From: Pseudoclavibacter endophyticus
GTDB taxonomy: Bacteria > Actinomycetota > Actinomycetes > Actinomycetales > Microbacteriaceae
Length of the DNA: 64,000 nt
NCBI RefSeq assembly: GCF_008831085.1
Contig: NZ_WBJY01000001.1
Coordinates: forward strand, 1 to 64,000
Direction of reading: 5' to 3'
Positions 53,094-62,638 of this stretch are shown in pieces. How positions within the stretch are numbered: position 1 is the stretch's first letter; each line of letters starts with the position of its first letter. Position numbers and translations under genes: made by a program. The notes under the pieces are model-generated. The model was not told the DNA's origin. It saw nothing but the letters and a program-made list of their open reading frames with translations, and did no database searches.

Positions 53094-54716
53094 TCAGGCG
53101 TGCGAGCCGTTGCCGTTCTGCCGTACTCGCGTGGTCAGCTCGGTGACCTGGTTGTACACGTCGCGGCGCTCAGTGATCAGCTTGGTGATCTTGCGGTGCG
53201 CATACATGACGGTTGTGTGGTCGCGGCCGCCGAACAGCTGCCCGATCTTGGGGAGCGAGAGATTCGTCATCTCTCGGCACAGGTACATTGCGATCTGGCG
53301 GCTCGTGGCGATGGCCTGTGACCGCGACGAGCCGTAGAGGTCGTCTTCGGTGAGTCGAAAGTAGTCGGCCGTGTGTCGGATGATGTCGACCGGAGCGACG
53401 ACGGTGGGCTCGTCGTCCGCGCTGAGATCGCGAAGGACGCTCGAGACGAGCGCGAGGTCGATCGGTTGGCGATAGAGGTTCGCGTAGGCGGTCACGCGGA
53501 TGAGTGCGCCTTCGAGCTCACGGATCGATGTGGTGATGCGTGAAGCGATGAACTCGAGCGCGTCGTCCGGCATCGTCAGATCTTCCGCCTGCGCGCGCTT
53601 TCGGAGGATTGCGATGCGGGTCTCGAGATCCGGCGACTGCACGTCGGTGATGAGACCCCACTCGAATCGGGAACGCATCCGGTCTTCGAAGCCCGTGAGT
53701 CGCTTCGGGGGGACGTCGGAGGTGATGACGACCTGCTTGTTGGCCTCGTGCAGCGTGTTGAACGTGTGGAAGAACGTCTCCTGCGTGGTGTCCTTGCCCT
53801 GCAGGAACTGGATGTCGTCGATGAGAAGGATGTCGATCGAACGGTAGCGGGCGTGAAACGCCTGAGCCATGTTGTTGGCGATGGCGTTGATGAAGTCGTT
53901 GGTGAACTCTTCGCTCGACACGTATCGAACCCGGATGCCGGGGTACATCGTCTGGGCGTAGTGCCCGATCGCGTGCAACAGGTGGGTCTTGCCGAGCCCG
54001 GAGTCGCCGTAGATGAAGAGCGGGTTGTAGGCCCGGGCGGGTGCTTCGGCGACCGCGAACGCCGCAGCGTGGGCGAAGCGGTTCGAGCCCCCGATGACGA
54101 AGTTGTCGAACGTGTACTTCGGGTTGAGTCGGGATTCGCCGTCCACGGCGCGGGCGTCGGCGTCGGAGGGGGAGGCGAATGCGGAGACGGGCCTGGATGT
54201 GCCGTCGAGCGGCGATCGAGGCGCATGGTCAGGGCCGGGAGTGGAACGGGGGTGGTGATCCGGTCCTGCAGGTGGCGCAACATGCTGACCATGCGCGGCA
54301 CGCGGGACCGTCGCCTGGCTGTGGTCACCTGGTGTGCGCGGGGCCACATCGCCGCCGAAGTCGGGAGCGTCGGCGTCGAAGCGTGTTGTTTTCGCGTAGC
54401 CGGCACGCTCCTCGCGGGCGGGGCGAACGGTGGACTCTGCCGCGCGGGGATGCTCGGCGTCGGGGTTCACCGTGACGGCGAACGACGTCACATCGTCGTT
54501 CTCCAGCGCTGCGAGTGCTTCCGTGAGTGGAACCCTCGCGCGCTGCTCGATCATGGAGCGGGTGAGGTCGTTCTGCACTTCGAGATAGATCGTGCCAGCC
54601 ATGACGCCCTTGGGAACGGCGATGCGTAAGAACCCCTGGAGCGTGGGGGTGATGCGCGTATCGTCGTCGAGCTTCGAGAGGACACCGGCCCAGACCGTCT
54701 CAACACTCTCGGGCAT
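53094..54716 (-). CDS. dnaA: DnaA, chromosomal replication initiator
   Basis: A 540-residue initiator. Domain I (about 1-85) is followed by a long variable linker (about 85-200), the AAA+ domain with Walker A '[18 protein letters not shown]' and Walker B '[13 protein letters not shown]', and the DNA-binding helix-turn-helix domain with '[20 protein letters not shown]' and '[11 protein letters not shown]'. The ATG at 54716 begins the conserved domain I; an in-frame ATG at 54788 would add 24 unmatched residues. Two DnaA boxes upstream suggest autoregulation. Confidence 0.96.
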   Translation of the reverse strand: MPESVETVWAGVLSKLDDDTRITPTLQGFLRIAVPKGVMAGTIYLEVQNDLTRSMIEQRARVPLTEALAALENDDVTSFAVTVNPDAEHPRAAESTVRPAREERAGYAKTTRFDADAPDFGGDVAPRTPGDHSQATVPRAAHGQHVAPPAGPDHHPRSTPGPDHAPRSPLDGTSRPVSAFASPSDADARAVDGESRLNPKYTFDNFVIGGSNRFAHAAAFAVAEAPARAYNPLFIYGDSGLGKTHLLHAIGHYAQTMYPGIRVRYVSSEEFTNDFINAIANNMAQAFHARYRSIDILLIDDIQFLQGKDTTQETFFHTFNTLHEANKQVVITSDVPPKRLTGFEDRMRSRFEWGLITDVQSPDLETRIAILRKRAQAEDLTMPDDALEFIASRITTSIRELEGALIRVTAYANLYRQPIDLALVSSVLRDLSADDEPTVVAPVDIIRHTADYFRLTEDDLYGSSRSQAIATSRQIAMYLCREMTNLSLPKIGQLFGGRDHTTVMYAHRKITKLITERRDVYNQVTELTTRVRQNGNGSHA

Positions 54717-55010
54717 GGCGGCGGGCTTCTCTCGGTCGGTGGCTGTCGTGGACTTCGTGGATACGGCCGTGCCGCAGCACCGGGTCATCCGGCTCGGGAT
54801 GTGCTCCAGCGTACTGAGGAGACCACAGAGTTATCCACATAGGGGTGTGGATAACGAGGCCGTACTGTGCACTACCGGGAGAATTTCGGCACAGTGCGGA
54901 GAGCATACGCCGTGACCAGGGGTGCGTCGCAACTGTTTCTGGCCCCTTGGCGCGTCGTGACAGCGATTTCGTGGGCGAGGATCCATACTCTGTCGCCGCA
55001 CCACAAGAGG
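54717..55010. other. dnaA-rpmH intergenic region
   Basis: Divergent promoters for dnaA (minus) and rpmH (plus) must lie here. The visible elements are the DnaA box pair at 54831-54854 and the rpmH promoter that follows. No gene is seen. Confidence 0.7.
54831..54854. promoter_or_regulatory. inverted pair of DnaA boxes upstream of dnaA
   Basis: TTATCCACA (54831-54839) and TGTGGATAA (54846-54854), both perfect, face each other with a 6-base spacer and could form a hairpin. They lie about 115 bases before the dnaA start, fitting autoregulation or a second DnaA-binding part of the origin. Confidence 0.85.
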
Positions 55011-55039
55011 TTGACCGGGTCTCCGAAGATGGGTATTCT
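55011..55039 (+). promoter_or_regulatory. rpmH promoter
   Basis: TTGACC (55011-55016), an exact 17-base spacer and TATTCT (55034-55039) form one of the best sigma-70-type promoters in the window, about 75 bases before rpmH. Confidence 0.8.
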
Positions 55040-55114
55040 GTTGCAGTTGTGCCGCATCGGCACCCGATCTCGGACGCGCGGACGGCGCGTTGACCTCAAT
55101 TCCGGAGTTTTCTC

Positions 55115-55252
55115 ATGTCGAAGCGTACGTTCCAGCCGAACAACCGCCGCCGTGCCAAGGTGCACGGTTTCCGCCTGCGCATGCGCACGCGCGCCGGCCG
55201 CGCGATCCTCTCTGCGCGTCGCCGCAAGGGCCGCGCCAAGCTCTCCGCATAA
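55115..55252 (+). CDS. rpmH: 50S ribosomal protein L34
   Basis: A 45-residue, strongly basic protein beginning '[19 protein letters not shown]' and ending '[10 protein letters not shown]', the standard L34 sequence. GGAG precedes the ATG. First gene of rpmH-rnpA-yidD-yidC-jag. Confidence 0.97.
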   Translation: MSKRTFQPNNRRRAKVHGFRLRMRTRAGRAILSARRRKGRAKLSA

Positions 55253-55257
55253 GCAGG

Positions 55258-55650
55258 TTGCTCGCTCGCGTGCACCGCATCACGAGCGGCGATGACTATC
55301 GCTACCTCGTGCGGCGCGGGGCGCGCTATGGCGTTCGCGGTCTCACCGTGAGCGTTGCCGAGGCGAGCGACGCCAGCGCGCCCACGCGTTTCGGATTCAT
55401 CATCTCGAAGCGGGTGGGCGTTGCTGTTGTCCGGAATCGACTCCGTCGCCGGCTGAAGGCAATCTCGTTTGAACTGCTGGAGGAGAGGCCGCACGGTCTG
55501 GACGTCGTCTATCGCGTGCATCCGGAAGCGGCCGCATGGTCGTTCGGCGAGCTTCGTGAATGCGCACGTGCGGGTGTCGGTGGCGCTGTGCGCAAGTTGG
55601 AGCGCAGGCCCTCCGACGTGCGGTCCATTTCGCAGGGCCCACGCTCGTGA
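55258..55650 (+). CDS. rnpA: RNase P protein component
   Basis: A 130-residue basic protein that assists the RNase P RNA in tRNA 5' processing. The RNR motif is in 'VAVVRNRLRRRLKAI', and the N-terminus 'LARVHRITSGDDYRYLVRRG' is typical. A TTG at 55258, 5 bases after rpmH, gives the conserved N-terminus; a GTG at 55270 is the alternative. The end overlaps yidD by 4 bases. Confidence 0.93.
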   Translation: MLARVHRITSGDDYRYLVRRGARYGVRGLTVSVAEASDASAPTRFGFIISKRVGVAVVRNRLRRRLKAISFELLEERPHGLDVVYRVHPEAAAWSFGELRECARAGVGGAVRKLERRPSDVRSISQGPRS

Positions 55651-55973
55651 CCGGTCGACCCCGTGTTGACGCGGTCGGGTACGCGGGGCGCACACTGCTG
55701 CTGATGCCACGCAACGTCGGCATAGCGCTGCTCGTCGTGTACCGCGCGATCATCTCCCCGCTGTACGGCGACGTGTGCCGCTACCACCCCACCTGTTCCG
55801 CGTACTCTTTAAGGGCTGTGCAGGACTTCGGCCTTCTGCACGGTTGCTGGCTGACGGCGAAGCGCCTCGTGCGGTGCGTTCCTTGGGCCCGCGGTGGGAT
55901 TGACGACGTGCCCGAGGCACCACCTTCCCGCACACGACGAACTCGCCTGGGTTTCGTCGTGGCCGAGCCCTGA
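55647..55973 (+). CDS. yidD: YidD, membrane protein insertion efficiency factor
   Basis: A 108-residue protein with the YidD core 'VVYRAIISPLYGDVCRYHPT' and 'CSAYSLRAVQDFGLLHGCWL', keeping the family cysteines. YidD helps YidC insert membrane proteins. The GTG at 55647 overlaps rnpA (GTGA); the ATG at 55704 is an alternative giving a protein nearer usual length. Confidence 0.9.
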   Translation: MTGRPRVDAVGYAGRTLLLMPRNVGIALLVVYRAIISPLYGDVCRYHPTCSAYSLRAVQDFGLLHGCWLTAKRLVRCVPWARGGIDDVPEAPPSRTRRTRLGFVVAEP

Positions 55974-55992
55974 TCGAAAGGCATCACCCCGC

Positions 55993-57351
55993 ATGGATTT
56001 CCTGGACACCATCCTGTGGCCGATCAAGTGGGTCATCGAGCTCATCCTGGTCGCGTTCCACACGCTGTGGACCTGGCTCGGCATGCCGCCAGGCGATGGA
56101 TGGACGTGGATCTTGTCGCTGGTCGGCCTCGTGATCGTCGTTCGCTCCGCGATGATCCCGTTGATGGTTCGACAGATCAAATCTCAGCGGTCAATGCTCG
56201 AGGCGGCACCTGAGATCAAGAAGATCCAGGACAAGTACAAGGGGAAGAAAGACCAGTTCTCGGTCGAGGCGATGCGACGCGAGACCATGGAGGTCTACCA
56301 GCGGACCGGGTCCAACCCGATGTCGAGCTGCTGGCCCATGCTCGTGCAGATGCCCATCTTCTTCGCGCTCTTCCGAGTCATCAATCAAGCGCAGAGCGAT
56401 CAGGCCGGCGTGGGCATGATGAACGCCGAGCTCGCTCACCACTTCGCCAACGCCGACATTTTCGGTGCCCCGCTGAGCGCGACGCTCATCAACAACGAGG
56501 GCAACGTGATCGTCGTCGTGATTGCCGTCGTGCTGGTCATCGTGATGACGGCCTCACAGTTCTTCATGCAGCGGCAGATCATGTCGAAGAACGTCTCGCC
56601 TGCGACGAAGGAGTCGCCCATGTATCGGCAGCAGCAGATGCTGCTGTACGCGCTGCCGCTTGTCTTCGCGGTCTCGGGCGTCGCCTTCCCGATCGGCCTG
56701 ATGATGTACTGGACGATCTCCAACTTCTGGACTGTCGGCCAGCAGTGGATCACGATCCGCAACATGCCGACGCCCGGTTCGGAGGCGGCAAAGATCCGCG
56801 AGGAGCGGCTGAAGCGGCGGGGGAAGTGGGTCGAGCCGGACGCTGGCGATGACACCTCGTCTGGCAACGGACAGGAACCGACACCATCGACGACGCAGCG
56901 TCCCCAGCCCATGTCGAAGGCACGAGCGAAGAAACAAACGCCGGGCTCGGGGAAGAAGCCCGACGCGACCGCCACACCGAGTGCAGCCGGGAAGGACGAA
57001 GCTGTCGGCGATGCCGGGTCAAAGGCGACGTCTGGGTCGAACTCGAAGCCGGCGGCCGGCAAGTCCGAGCCCCGCAAGGGGAGTGCGGGTGGACCGGCTT
57101 CCGGCAAGGCCGCCTCGGGCAAGGCCGCCTCGGGCAAGGCTGCCTCGGGTACGGGCGCGGGCAAGGCTGCCTCGGGCAAGGGCGGAGCCCGGGAGGCCGG
57201 AGGGAACGGGACGGGAACGTCGAATCCCCGTTCCAGCAAGACGAGCGGCCGTGGAGGCAGCACGGGGAACTCGGGTCCGTCAAAGCAGGGTTCCGGACGA
57301 ACGAAACCATCGGGATCTGACGAATCCGGCGTGAAGCCGGGTTCCGAGTAG
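55993..57351 (+). CDS. yidC: YidC/Oxa1 membrane protein insertase with long repeat tail
   Basis: A 452-residue insertase. The core (about 1-275) has five helices: 'WPIKWVIELILVAFHTLWTW', the conserved Arg region 'RSAMIPLMVRQIKSQRSM', 'CWPMLVQMPIFFALFRVINQ', 'MLLYALPLVFAVSGVAFPIG' and 'MMYWTISNFWTVGQQW'. The remaining about 170 residues are a basic, low-complexity tail rich in Gly/Ser/Lys/Ala with 'GKAAS' repeats, longer than in most relatives. Such tails bind ribosomes in some bacteria. GAAAGG precedes the ATG at 55993. Confidence 0.94.
   Translation: MDFLDTILWPIKWVIELILVAFHTLWTWLGMPPGDGWTWILSLVGLVIVVRSAMIPLMVRQIKSQRSMLEAAPEIKKIQDKYKGKKDQFSVEAMRRETMEVYQRTGSNPMSSCWPMLVQMPIFFALFRVINQAQSDQAGVGMMNAELAHHFANADIFGAPLSATLINNEGNVIVVVIAVVLVIVMTASQFFMQRQIMSKNVSPATKESPMYRQQQMLLYALPLVFAVSGVAFPIGLMMYWTISNFWTVGQQWITIRNMPTPGSEAAKIREERLKRRGKWVEPDAGDDTSSGNGQEPTPSTTQRPQPMSKARAKKQTPGSGKKPDATATPSAAGKDEAVGDAGSKATSGSNSKPAAGKSEPRKGSAGGPASGKAASGKAASGKAASGTGAGKAASGKGGAREAGGNGTGTSNPRSSKTSGRGGSTGNSGPSKQGSGRTKPSGSDESGVKPGSE
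57103..57174 (+). repeat. 15-bp tandem repeats in yidC
   Basis: Three direct copies of a 15-base unit (57103-57117, 57118-57132, 57133-57147) and a fourth at 57160-57174 encode GKAAS each. The copies differ by one base at most. Length variation by slippage would stay in frame. Confidence 0.85.
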
Positions 57352-57414
57352 CCTGATGCGCGGGAGACTGCCTGTGACTTGGATTCGCACCACAACTGAG
57401 GAGTCGTGACAACG

Positions 57415-58014
57415 ATGAGCTTGACCACGGGCGACGAGCACTCGGACGGGGCGCCAGCACCGATGGGGGCATCGAGCGAGGAGCGTGAGCTTCCGGCCGC
57501 GTCGGATGTGATCGCCGACAATGAGGTCGACACGGTCGCCCCCGAGCGGTCTGAGGAGGCTCGAGACGAGGGCGATATCGCGGCGGACTTCTTGGAAGAG
57601 TTGCTCGACATCAGCGATATCGACGGTGACCTCGAGATCGAAGAGCGCGATGGCCGCATGTACATCTCCGTGACCGCTGACGGTTCGGCAAGCCTCGACC
57701 GTTTGGCGAATCCTGAGGCGGTCGAGGCATTGCAGCAGGTGACCCGTCTCGCCGTGCAGGCGGAGACCGGCGAGTTCTCTCGCCTAATCCTCGACATCGG
57801 TGGGTCACGAGACGCACGGAAGCGCGAGTTGGCCGGTCTGGTGGACCGGGCGATCGAGCGCCTTGAGGACGGAGCAGGTTCGGCGGCGCTTCCACCGATG
57901 TCCTCGTATGAGCGCAAGGTGGTGCATGACATCGCGGCCGAACGCGGGTACGTCTCCGAGTCGGAGGGCGAGGGGCGCGATCGCCATACCGTCATCCGGC
58001 CAGCGGTATCGTAG
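57415..58014 (+). CDS. jag: Jag-family RNA-binding protein (KH and R3H)
   Basis: A 199-residue protein. An acidic N-terminal third (about 1-60) is followed by a KH domain (about 62-130, 'DLEIEERDGRMYISV', 'EALQQVTRLA', 'LILDIGGSRDARKRELAGLV') and an R3H domain (about 150-195, with R and H in 'YERKVVHDIAAERG'). Jag/KhpB proteins bind RNA and affect envelope and division in Gram-positives. The ATG at 57415 lies 11 bases after GAGGAG; a GTG at 57406 is too close to it. It is the last gene before the gene-free stretch. Confidence 0.92.
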   Translation: MSLTTGDEHSDGAPAPMGASSEERELPAASDVIADNEVDTVAPERSEEARDEGDIAADFLEELLDISDIDGDLEIEERDGRMYISVTADGSASLDRLANPEAVEALQQVTRLAVQAETGEFSRLILDIGGSRDARKRELAGLVDRAIERLEDGAGSAALPPMSSYERKVVHDIAAERGYVSESEGEGRDRHTVIRPAVS

Positions 58015-58629
58015 GTCGGCCGCTACCACACGGAGCGGGCATAGTGCTGCGCGAAGATTCCTTCGAGACTCATCCCGCCATGTTTTCGCTATCGGCGGTT
58101 GCCTCGCGGGCGAGGCCACGGCGCGCGCTCCCCTGAGATTCTGGGCGGCGCGACACGTGGAGCCATGTGCGGTGAAGTGGTTTCGGTCGGCTCGTGATGC
58201 TCTCCGCCGACTCTCTTCACGGAAAATCCCTCGTTAGGCGTCAATTTTCGGTGCGATCGTCCCTCGAATGCCATCTCACGACATGTGCGGCTGGCTCGTT
58301 GGTGGTTCGTTCAGGTGGAGTCCGCCGGAGCCGGCGGGTGGTCGACTTCAAGTGCGGAAGTGGCCCGGTCCACACGCCCGTTATTTTCCCTGTGCGATCG
58401 TGAGGTCGCCGCGCACTCGAATATTCGTTCGCTACTTCGTGACGTGTGGCACTGTCACCCATACGCTCCTCGATAGCGCGGGTCAGAGAGGTGCGGCTCT
58501 GCTGCGTCAGCCGGCAGCCGGTCCATGGTGGCGGTGCGCGTGAAGGCCCATGGACTTCGTGACCTTCAAGGAGTGAATGCGTCGAGGTTTGGTGGACGCC
58601 GCGGGCGCGACTGAGGATCACGGCCTGAG

Positions 58630-58643
58630 GTTCCACGTGGAAC
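58630..58643. promoter_or_regulatory. parS: parS-like site 1
   Basis: GTTCCACGTGGAAC, a perfect palindrome differing symmetrically at two positions from GTTTCACGTGAAAC. A degenerate half (GTTTCACCTG) follows at 58651. Confidence 0.75.
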
Positions 58644-58672
58644 GCCCGGTGTTTCACCTGCACCCGCTGAGC

Positions 58673-58686
58673 GTTCCACGTGGAAC
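58673..58686. promoter_or_regulatory. parS: parS-like site 2
   Basis: GTTCCACGTGGAAC, identical to site 1 and only 43 bases from it. Confidence 0.75.
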
Positions 58687-58973
58687 GGCTGCAGGTCAGA
58701 TGTGTCTCGCGAGGGCGAAGTTCTCTGGAGGTGGCCGCCGCATCCACCGTTCGGTCGTGTTTGCCACATCAAGATGTGGGCGCCGACGTGGCCGACGGTG
58801 TAGCCCACGGACTCGTGCGGGGAAGCGTCGTTGGCCTGCCCGCCGCCCCTTCGGCGCCTATGCTGGCGAGGCAGCTGAAGCCAGTGGCGTTGTCCACCGT
58901 TGTCGTGGCCCTGTCGTGTGTTCTCAGTGGATGCCCGGGGCGACGCTGGCGCGACCGAGCCCGGCCGAGGAGC

Positions 58974-59060
58974 CACTGACGTCATGTCACACCGACGGGC
59001 TGGGAAGCACACGGCAGTACGGACGACGGTACTGGCGGGTTCAGAGCGTCGACGTCAGTG
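58974..59060. repeat. nested inverted repeats, possible structured RNA
   Basis: CACTGACGTC (58974-58983) and GACGTCAGTG (59051-59060) are perfect 10-base arms. Inside them lies a second hairpin CAGTAC/GTACTG (59015-59020 and 59029-59034). About 360 bases later a terminator-like hairpin occurs on the same strand, so a structured transcript is possible. Confidence 0.45.
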
Positions 59061-59287
59061 TCCGCGGTTGCGTGCTGGTGGTCTGTGCGTTGCCCTCGCT
59101 GTTGGCGTCGAGTCGCCTTCTCCGGCCTGCCGCGCGGCCCGCTCCCGAGGCCCTGCGCGCGGCGGCTGAGCCGATTCCTTGATTGATCGGATTGCTCCTT
59201 CGTGTGGCCACTCCGGGCGGCCTTCGTCGTCGTGCGAGTTTGGGCCGGTCGCTCCGGGCGGCCCCGCGGGGATCGGGCCCCGCTGGT

Positions 59288-59301
59288 GTTTCACGTGAAA
59301 C
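59288..59301. promoter_or_regulatory. parS: parS site 3
   Basis: GTTTCACGTGAAAC, the perfect 14-base core of the bacterial parS consensus, with T on the left. Confidence 0.92.
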
Positions 59302-59420
59302 CGGCACTGTGGGCGCTCATTGCCCACGCGGGCTTCCCAGACTGGGCCGTTCGGGGCGGTGGGCAGGCGCTCCGCCGAGTCAGCGGCACGGGGTTCATTG
59401 CGGCAGCGTGGACGGGACGA

Positions 59421-59466
59421 GCTCGGAGGGCTCCCTCTTCGTGCAGGAGCCCTCCGAGCACACCTT
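59421..59466 (+). terminator. strong terminator-like hairpin inside the gene-free region
   Basis: A perfect 14-bp GC-rich stem (59421-59434 with 59446-59459) around an 11-base loop is followed by ACACCTTT. No protein gene ends here, so an untranslated transcript may end at it. Confidence 0.6.
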
Positions 59467-59967
59467 TCCCCTGTCCGTGCGAAGCGTCACGTGGTTCTCC
59501 TCCCCCAATGACCGGCGGTGTCAGTGCGAACGAATCCGCCCTTCAGTGGGCGGCGCGCTGCAATGCAAGGCCGTATTGGGGTGGGTCGGCACGAGGACAC
59601 TCGGATACGTTCCGCCCGACACTGCGGAGACGGAGCAAACACCTGCTCGGTTGGTGATCCTCTGCTCCCGCGTCCTCGCGAACCGGACGACCGGTCGAAC
59701 GGGGTCTGGTCGATGCACGGCGAGTGGTCCATCGTCCTCTTGGCTCGGGACGTGATCACTGACCGCTCCCAACTCCTGGATCGGTCGTGTGGTTGCCTGC
59801 TTCGCCCGTCCAGTCTTGCCTGCGAACTCGAATCGGTGATGACGGGCCGCGCAAATGGTGAAGTTCAGATCGTCGGTTCCTTGGTCAGCGCTCCCGAGGC
59901 CGGATCACCTAGGAAGGGATGGGATTTCGCCGGAATGACGGATGGGAGGGCTCCGGCTGGTGACGGT

Positions 59968-59981
59968 GTTTCACGTGAAAC
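59968..59981. promoter_or_regulatory. parS: parS site 4
   Basis: GTTTCACGTGAAAC, perfect. Confidence 0.92.
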
Positions 59982-60691
59982 GGTGGCAACGGGGACTGTT
60001 GTAACTCAGTAGCTGCCGGGCAGGCCAGTTATTGCGACGGCCCGGAGTGATGGGAGCAGCGACCACGCGGCACCTGCGGGTGGGGTGGGAGATATGGGCC
60101 CATCCCGCCTCCGAACCGAGGACGCACCTGCTGTTTCCGGTACACGGGTTGCTCTTGGTGCGAGCGGGCGTGACCGAACTGGCCAAGGGCAAGCCAGGAC
60201 GACGATCGCGGACGATTTTGGTGGACGGGAGCTGAGGGATGGGATGAGCCTCCTCCTGTCCGTTCTCAGTCTTGGCTGGGTCAGGCTTGCACGTTCGCTC
60301 CCCCGGGGAGGCCTGTGGTCGAGGTGAACGAACGTATGGGGCCGACTGCTGTCGACGGGCGCCGGGCATGCATGCTGTCAGGGCGATCGAATGGCGGGGA
60401 GCTTGCGTTTGGGTTTCCCGGTTCCGGACCGTTCTCAGTCATGCCACCTGGCTCGGGTTGCTGTGCCGCGGTTGATCAGGCGGGGTGCTCCACCGCACCC
60501 AAGTCTCACCCTGGGCGACTTTGCGGGCAGTGAGAGCCGGAGGGAGTATAGGTGTGTGGGTTTCGGGCTGTCAAGACGTCACGCACGTGTCTCTTATGGG
60601 GAGGATGTTCAGCGATTGATGGACGCATGCGGTGTCGATCACTGGCCAGGTGACGTTGAGAGATTCCCTGTCTTCGGGGCCGCGTTAAGGC

Positions 60692-60705
60692 GTTTCACGT
60701 GAAAC
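60692..60705. promoter_or_regulatory. parS: parS site 5
   Basis: GTTTCACGTGAAAC, perfect, with A on the right side completing the consensus flank. Confidence 0.92.
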
Positions 60706-60915
60706 ATGCACCCGCGGGACCTGTGACATATCCACAGGCGCGCCGCTGTTGTGAATATCCATGCAATGTGAACGGGAGGGACGTCGCTTTCTCAACGTGA
60801 GGAGGAGTCTTTGAGAAAATGCAGGTCAAGGTGTGGTTTCGGGGAACTGGCGAGGTAAACGGACGGTGACTCGCCGTAGGTGCGTGGTCGCGAAGAATCG
60901 GCGCCTGTGGAGAGA

Positions 60916-60924
60916 TGTGGATAA
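60916..60924 (-). promoter_or_regulatory. DnaA box inside the parS region
   Basis: TGTGGATAA (followed by C) is a perfect DnaA box on the minus strand, about 8 kb from oriC. ATATCCACA at 60728-60736 is a one-mismatch companion, and the stretch between is AT-richer than its surroundings with a TTTCTCAA/TTGAGAAA hairpin (60788-60818). Confidence 0.6.
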
Positions 60925-61222
60925 CTTCGAGGCGAGTGAGGAGGCTCTTGGTGGCAAGTCTGGCGGAGGTCGCCCGCACGCAATCCCGTGGGCGAGTCGC
61001 TCCTCCGGAGATGCCTCGTCGCGCCGCCGCCTCGGGCGATGACAACGGATACAACGCCCGCCTTGGGCTATTCCCTCATGCGTCTCCCTCAGCCTCTCTT
61101 CTTTCTCCGCCACTGCGTCTCCAACTCTGGCCCTCTGCCTGCCCCCGCCTCGGCGGACCTATCGTCGTGATCCGGCGACTGCATGAAGGCGTGTGGGTAT
61201 GGAGAGGTCGGGGACACAGGTT

Positions 61223-61236
61223 GTTTCACGTGAAAC
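61223..61236. promoter_or_regulatory. parS: parS site 6
   Basis: GTTTCACGTGAAAC, perfect, preceded by T. Confidence 0.92.
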
Positions 61237-61321
61237 GTAACGTGCCGCGTTTTCTGGGGAGGAGAACGACGCCAGCGGAGTGACCGGCATGACGTCACTG
61301 GCACCAGACGGCGCGCGCTCC

Positions 61322-61349
61322 GCAACGATGCGCATTGCAACGATGCGCA
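61322..61349. repeat. 13-bp direct repeat
   Basis: GCAACGATGCGCA occurs twice (61322-61334 and 61337-61349) with a 2-base spacer, about 100 bases after parS site 6. Confidence 0.7.
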
Positions 61350-61632
61350 GTACATCGTCTCCCAGGTCGCTGCCGCCCAGTTGCCGCGAAGCCGAGCAAA
61401 AACGACCACGGCGGACCATCACCTGGGCGGATTCCGCCGCGGGTTCGGGGCAGGCAGGTGCTCCCTCTCCGGCGCATCGGCGTATTCTCCATCGGACTGT
61501 AGCGGCCGGTTTCGCTGGACATGGGGCTGTGGCTGTGGGTGCGGCGCCGTGGTGCCTCGGACGACGGGAGACGGCAGAGCCAATCGATTCCTACGTGCGT
61601 GATCGACGATGTTGGACTGGGGTGGCGTCCAC

Positions 61633-61646
61633 GTTCCACGTGAAAC
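61633..61646. promoter_or_regulatory. parS: parS-like site 7
   Basis: GTTCCACGTGAAAC, one mismatch from the palindrome. Confidence 0.85.
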
Positions 61647-62171
61647 ATTCAGCGTGGCGAATGGTGAACGTGGCGTCGGTTCCGGAGGCATTACGCATCG
61701 TGATGGAATGCCGGCGTGCCCTCATCGTGCACTCATTCCACGGACGAGTGTGAGAGTGCGCCACGGATTGCGTTAGCCGCTGGGGGTGAACGGTGGGACG
61801 GTCAGGTATCAGGATCCCGGAGGACCAGGTTCCAGCATCATCTCCAACGGGGCGGGATGCCGGCTGGTTGCGGTCTGAAGCCGTGCGGCTCGTGCCTGTG
61901 AGGTGTCATGCCGATCAAAAAGTGAGCCAACGACAATGCGATCGCCCTCCTGAGCGAGGCCGCGGTGGAGCACAGCTCTTGAAGTGGCGCGCGCTGGGGG
62001 TGACCCTGGTCCTTGGTCCGCGTGGAGCGTCTGGTCCGCAGGGGTGGCGAGCGCGCCGTTCAATCGACGAGCGATCGACAATTCGCTGCCCTCTATGCGA
62101 CGGGTCAGGGTACCTCGGCGCGAGGGCCGCCAACAGCACGAGGAGGCCGCGTACGAGAAGTTCGCGCGGGT

Positions 62172-62185
62172 GTTCCACGTGAAAC
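62172..62185. promoter_or_regulatory. parS: parS-like site 8
   Basis: GTTCCACGTGAAAC, identical to site 7, with T on the left. Confidence 0.85.
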
Positions 62186-62624
62186 GGGAGCGAGCCGCTT
62201 CGTGCCACGATGCGAGGGAACGCGACTCGCACAGTGCTGGTCTATCGCCGCGTCGAAGCCGCGAGGGTATCAACGTGCTTCACGCACTGCTCGAGCTGTG
62301 TGAACGGCGGGGTCGAATGGCTCGGCTGTGGGTGTCCAGTCGGCGGTGCGTCGGGTCGGTCGTGTCCGGTCATCGTGGACATTGTGCTCGAGGAGGCCGA
62401 GCCACGACGGTCCGGCCACGACGGTGGCCCGCCTCGACGGCCCCCAGATTCGATGGCGTCGCGTAGGGCCGCGCGGCGAATGACGCGGTCCCACCCCTCG
62501 CTGACGCGACGCTCCCACGGACGCGACCCCTCGACCCCTACGTCCTGACGGGAAGTGACAGTGGCGTGCCGTTCAGCGTGCCGGTGGGGCGCGTTGCCGC
62601 GCCGGATACGGTGCGCGGGAGGAT

Positions 62625-62638
62625 GTTGCACGTGAAAC
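62625..62638. promoter_or_regulatory. parS: parS-like site 9
   Basis: GTTGCACGTGAAAC, one mismatch, in the leader of rsmG 24 bases before its start codon. Confidence 0.8.

Noticed and set aside
59183..59755. Open frames of 150-200 codons in the 58-62.6 kb stretch (also 61280-61753, 61984-62466, 58577-59182)
   Set aside because: They lack convincing starts and any recognisable protein pattern, several contain parS or hairpin sequences within the frame, and overlapping frames of equal length exist. A search against protein databases would be needed to overturn this.
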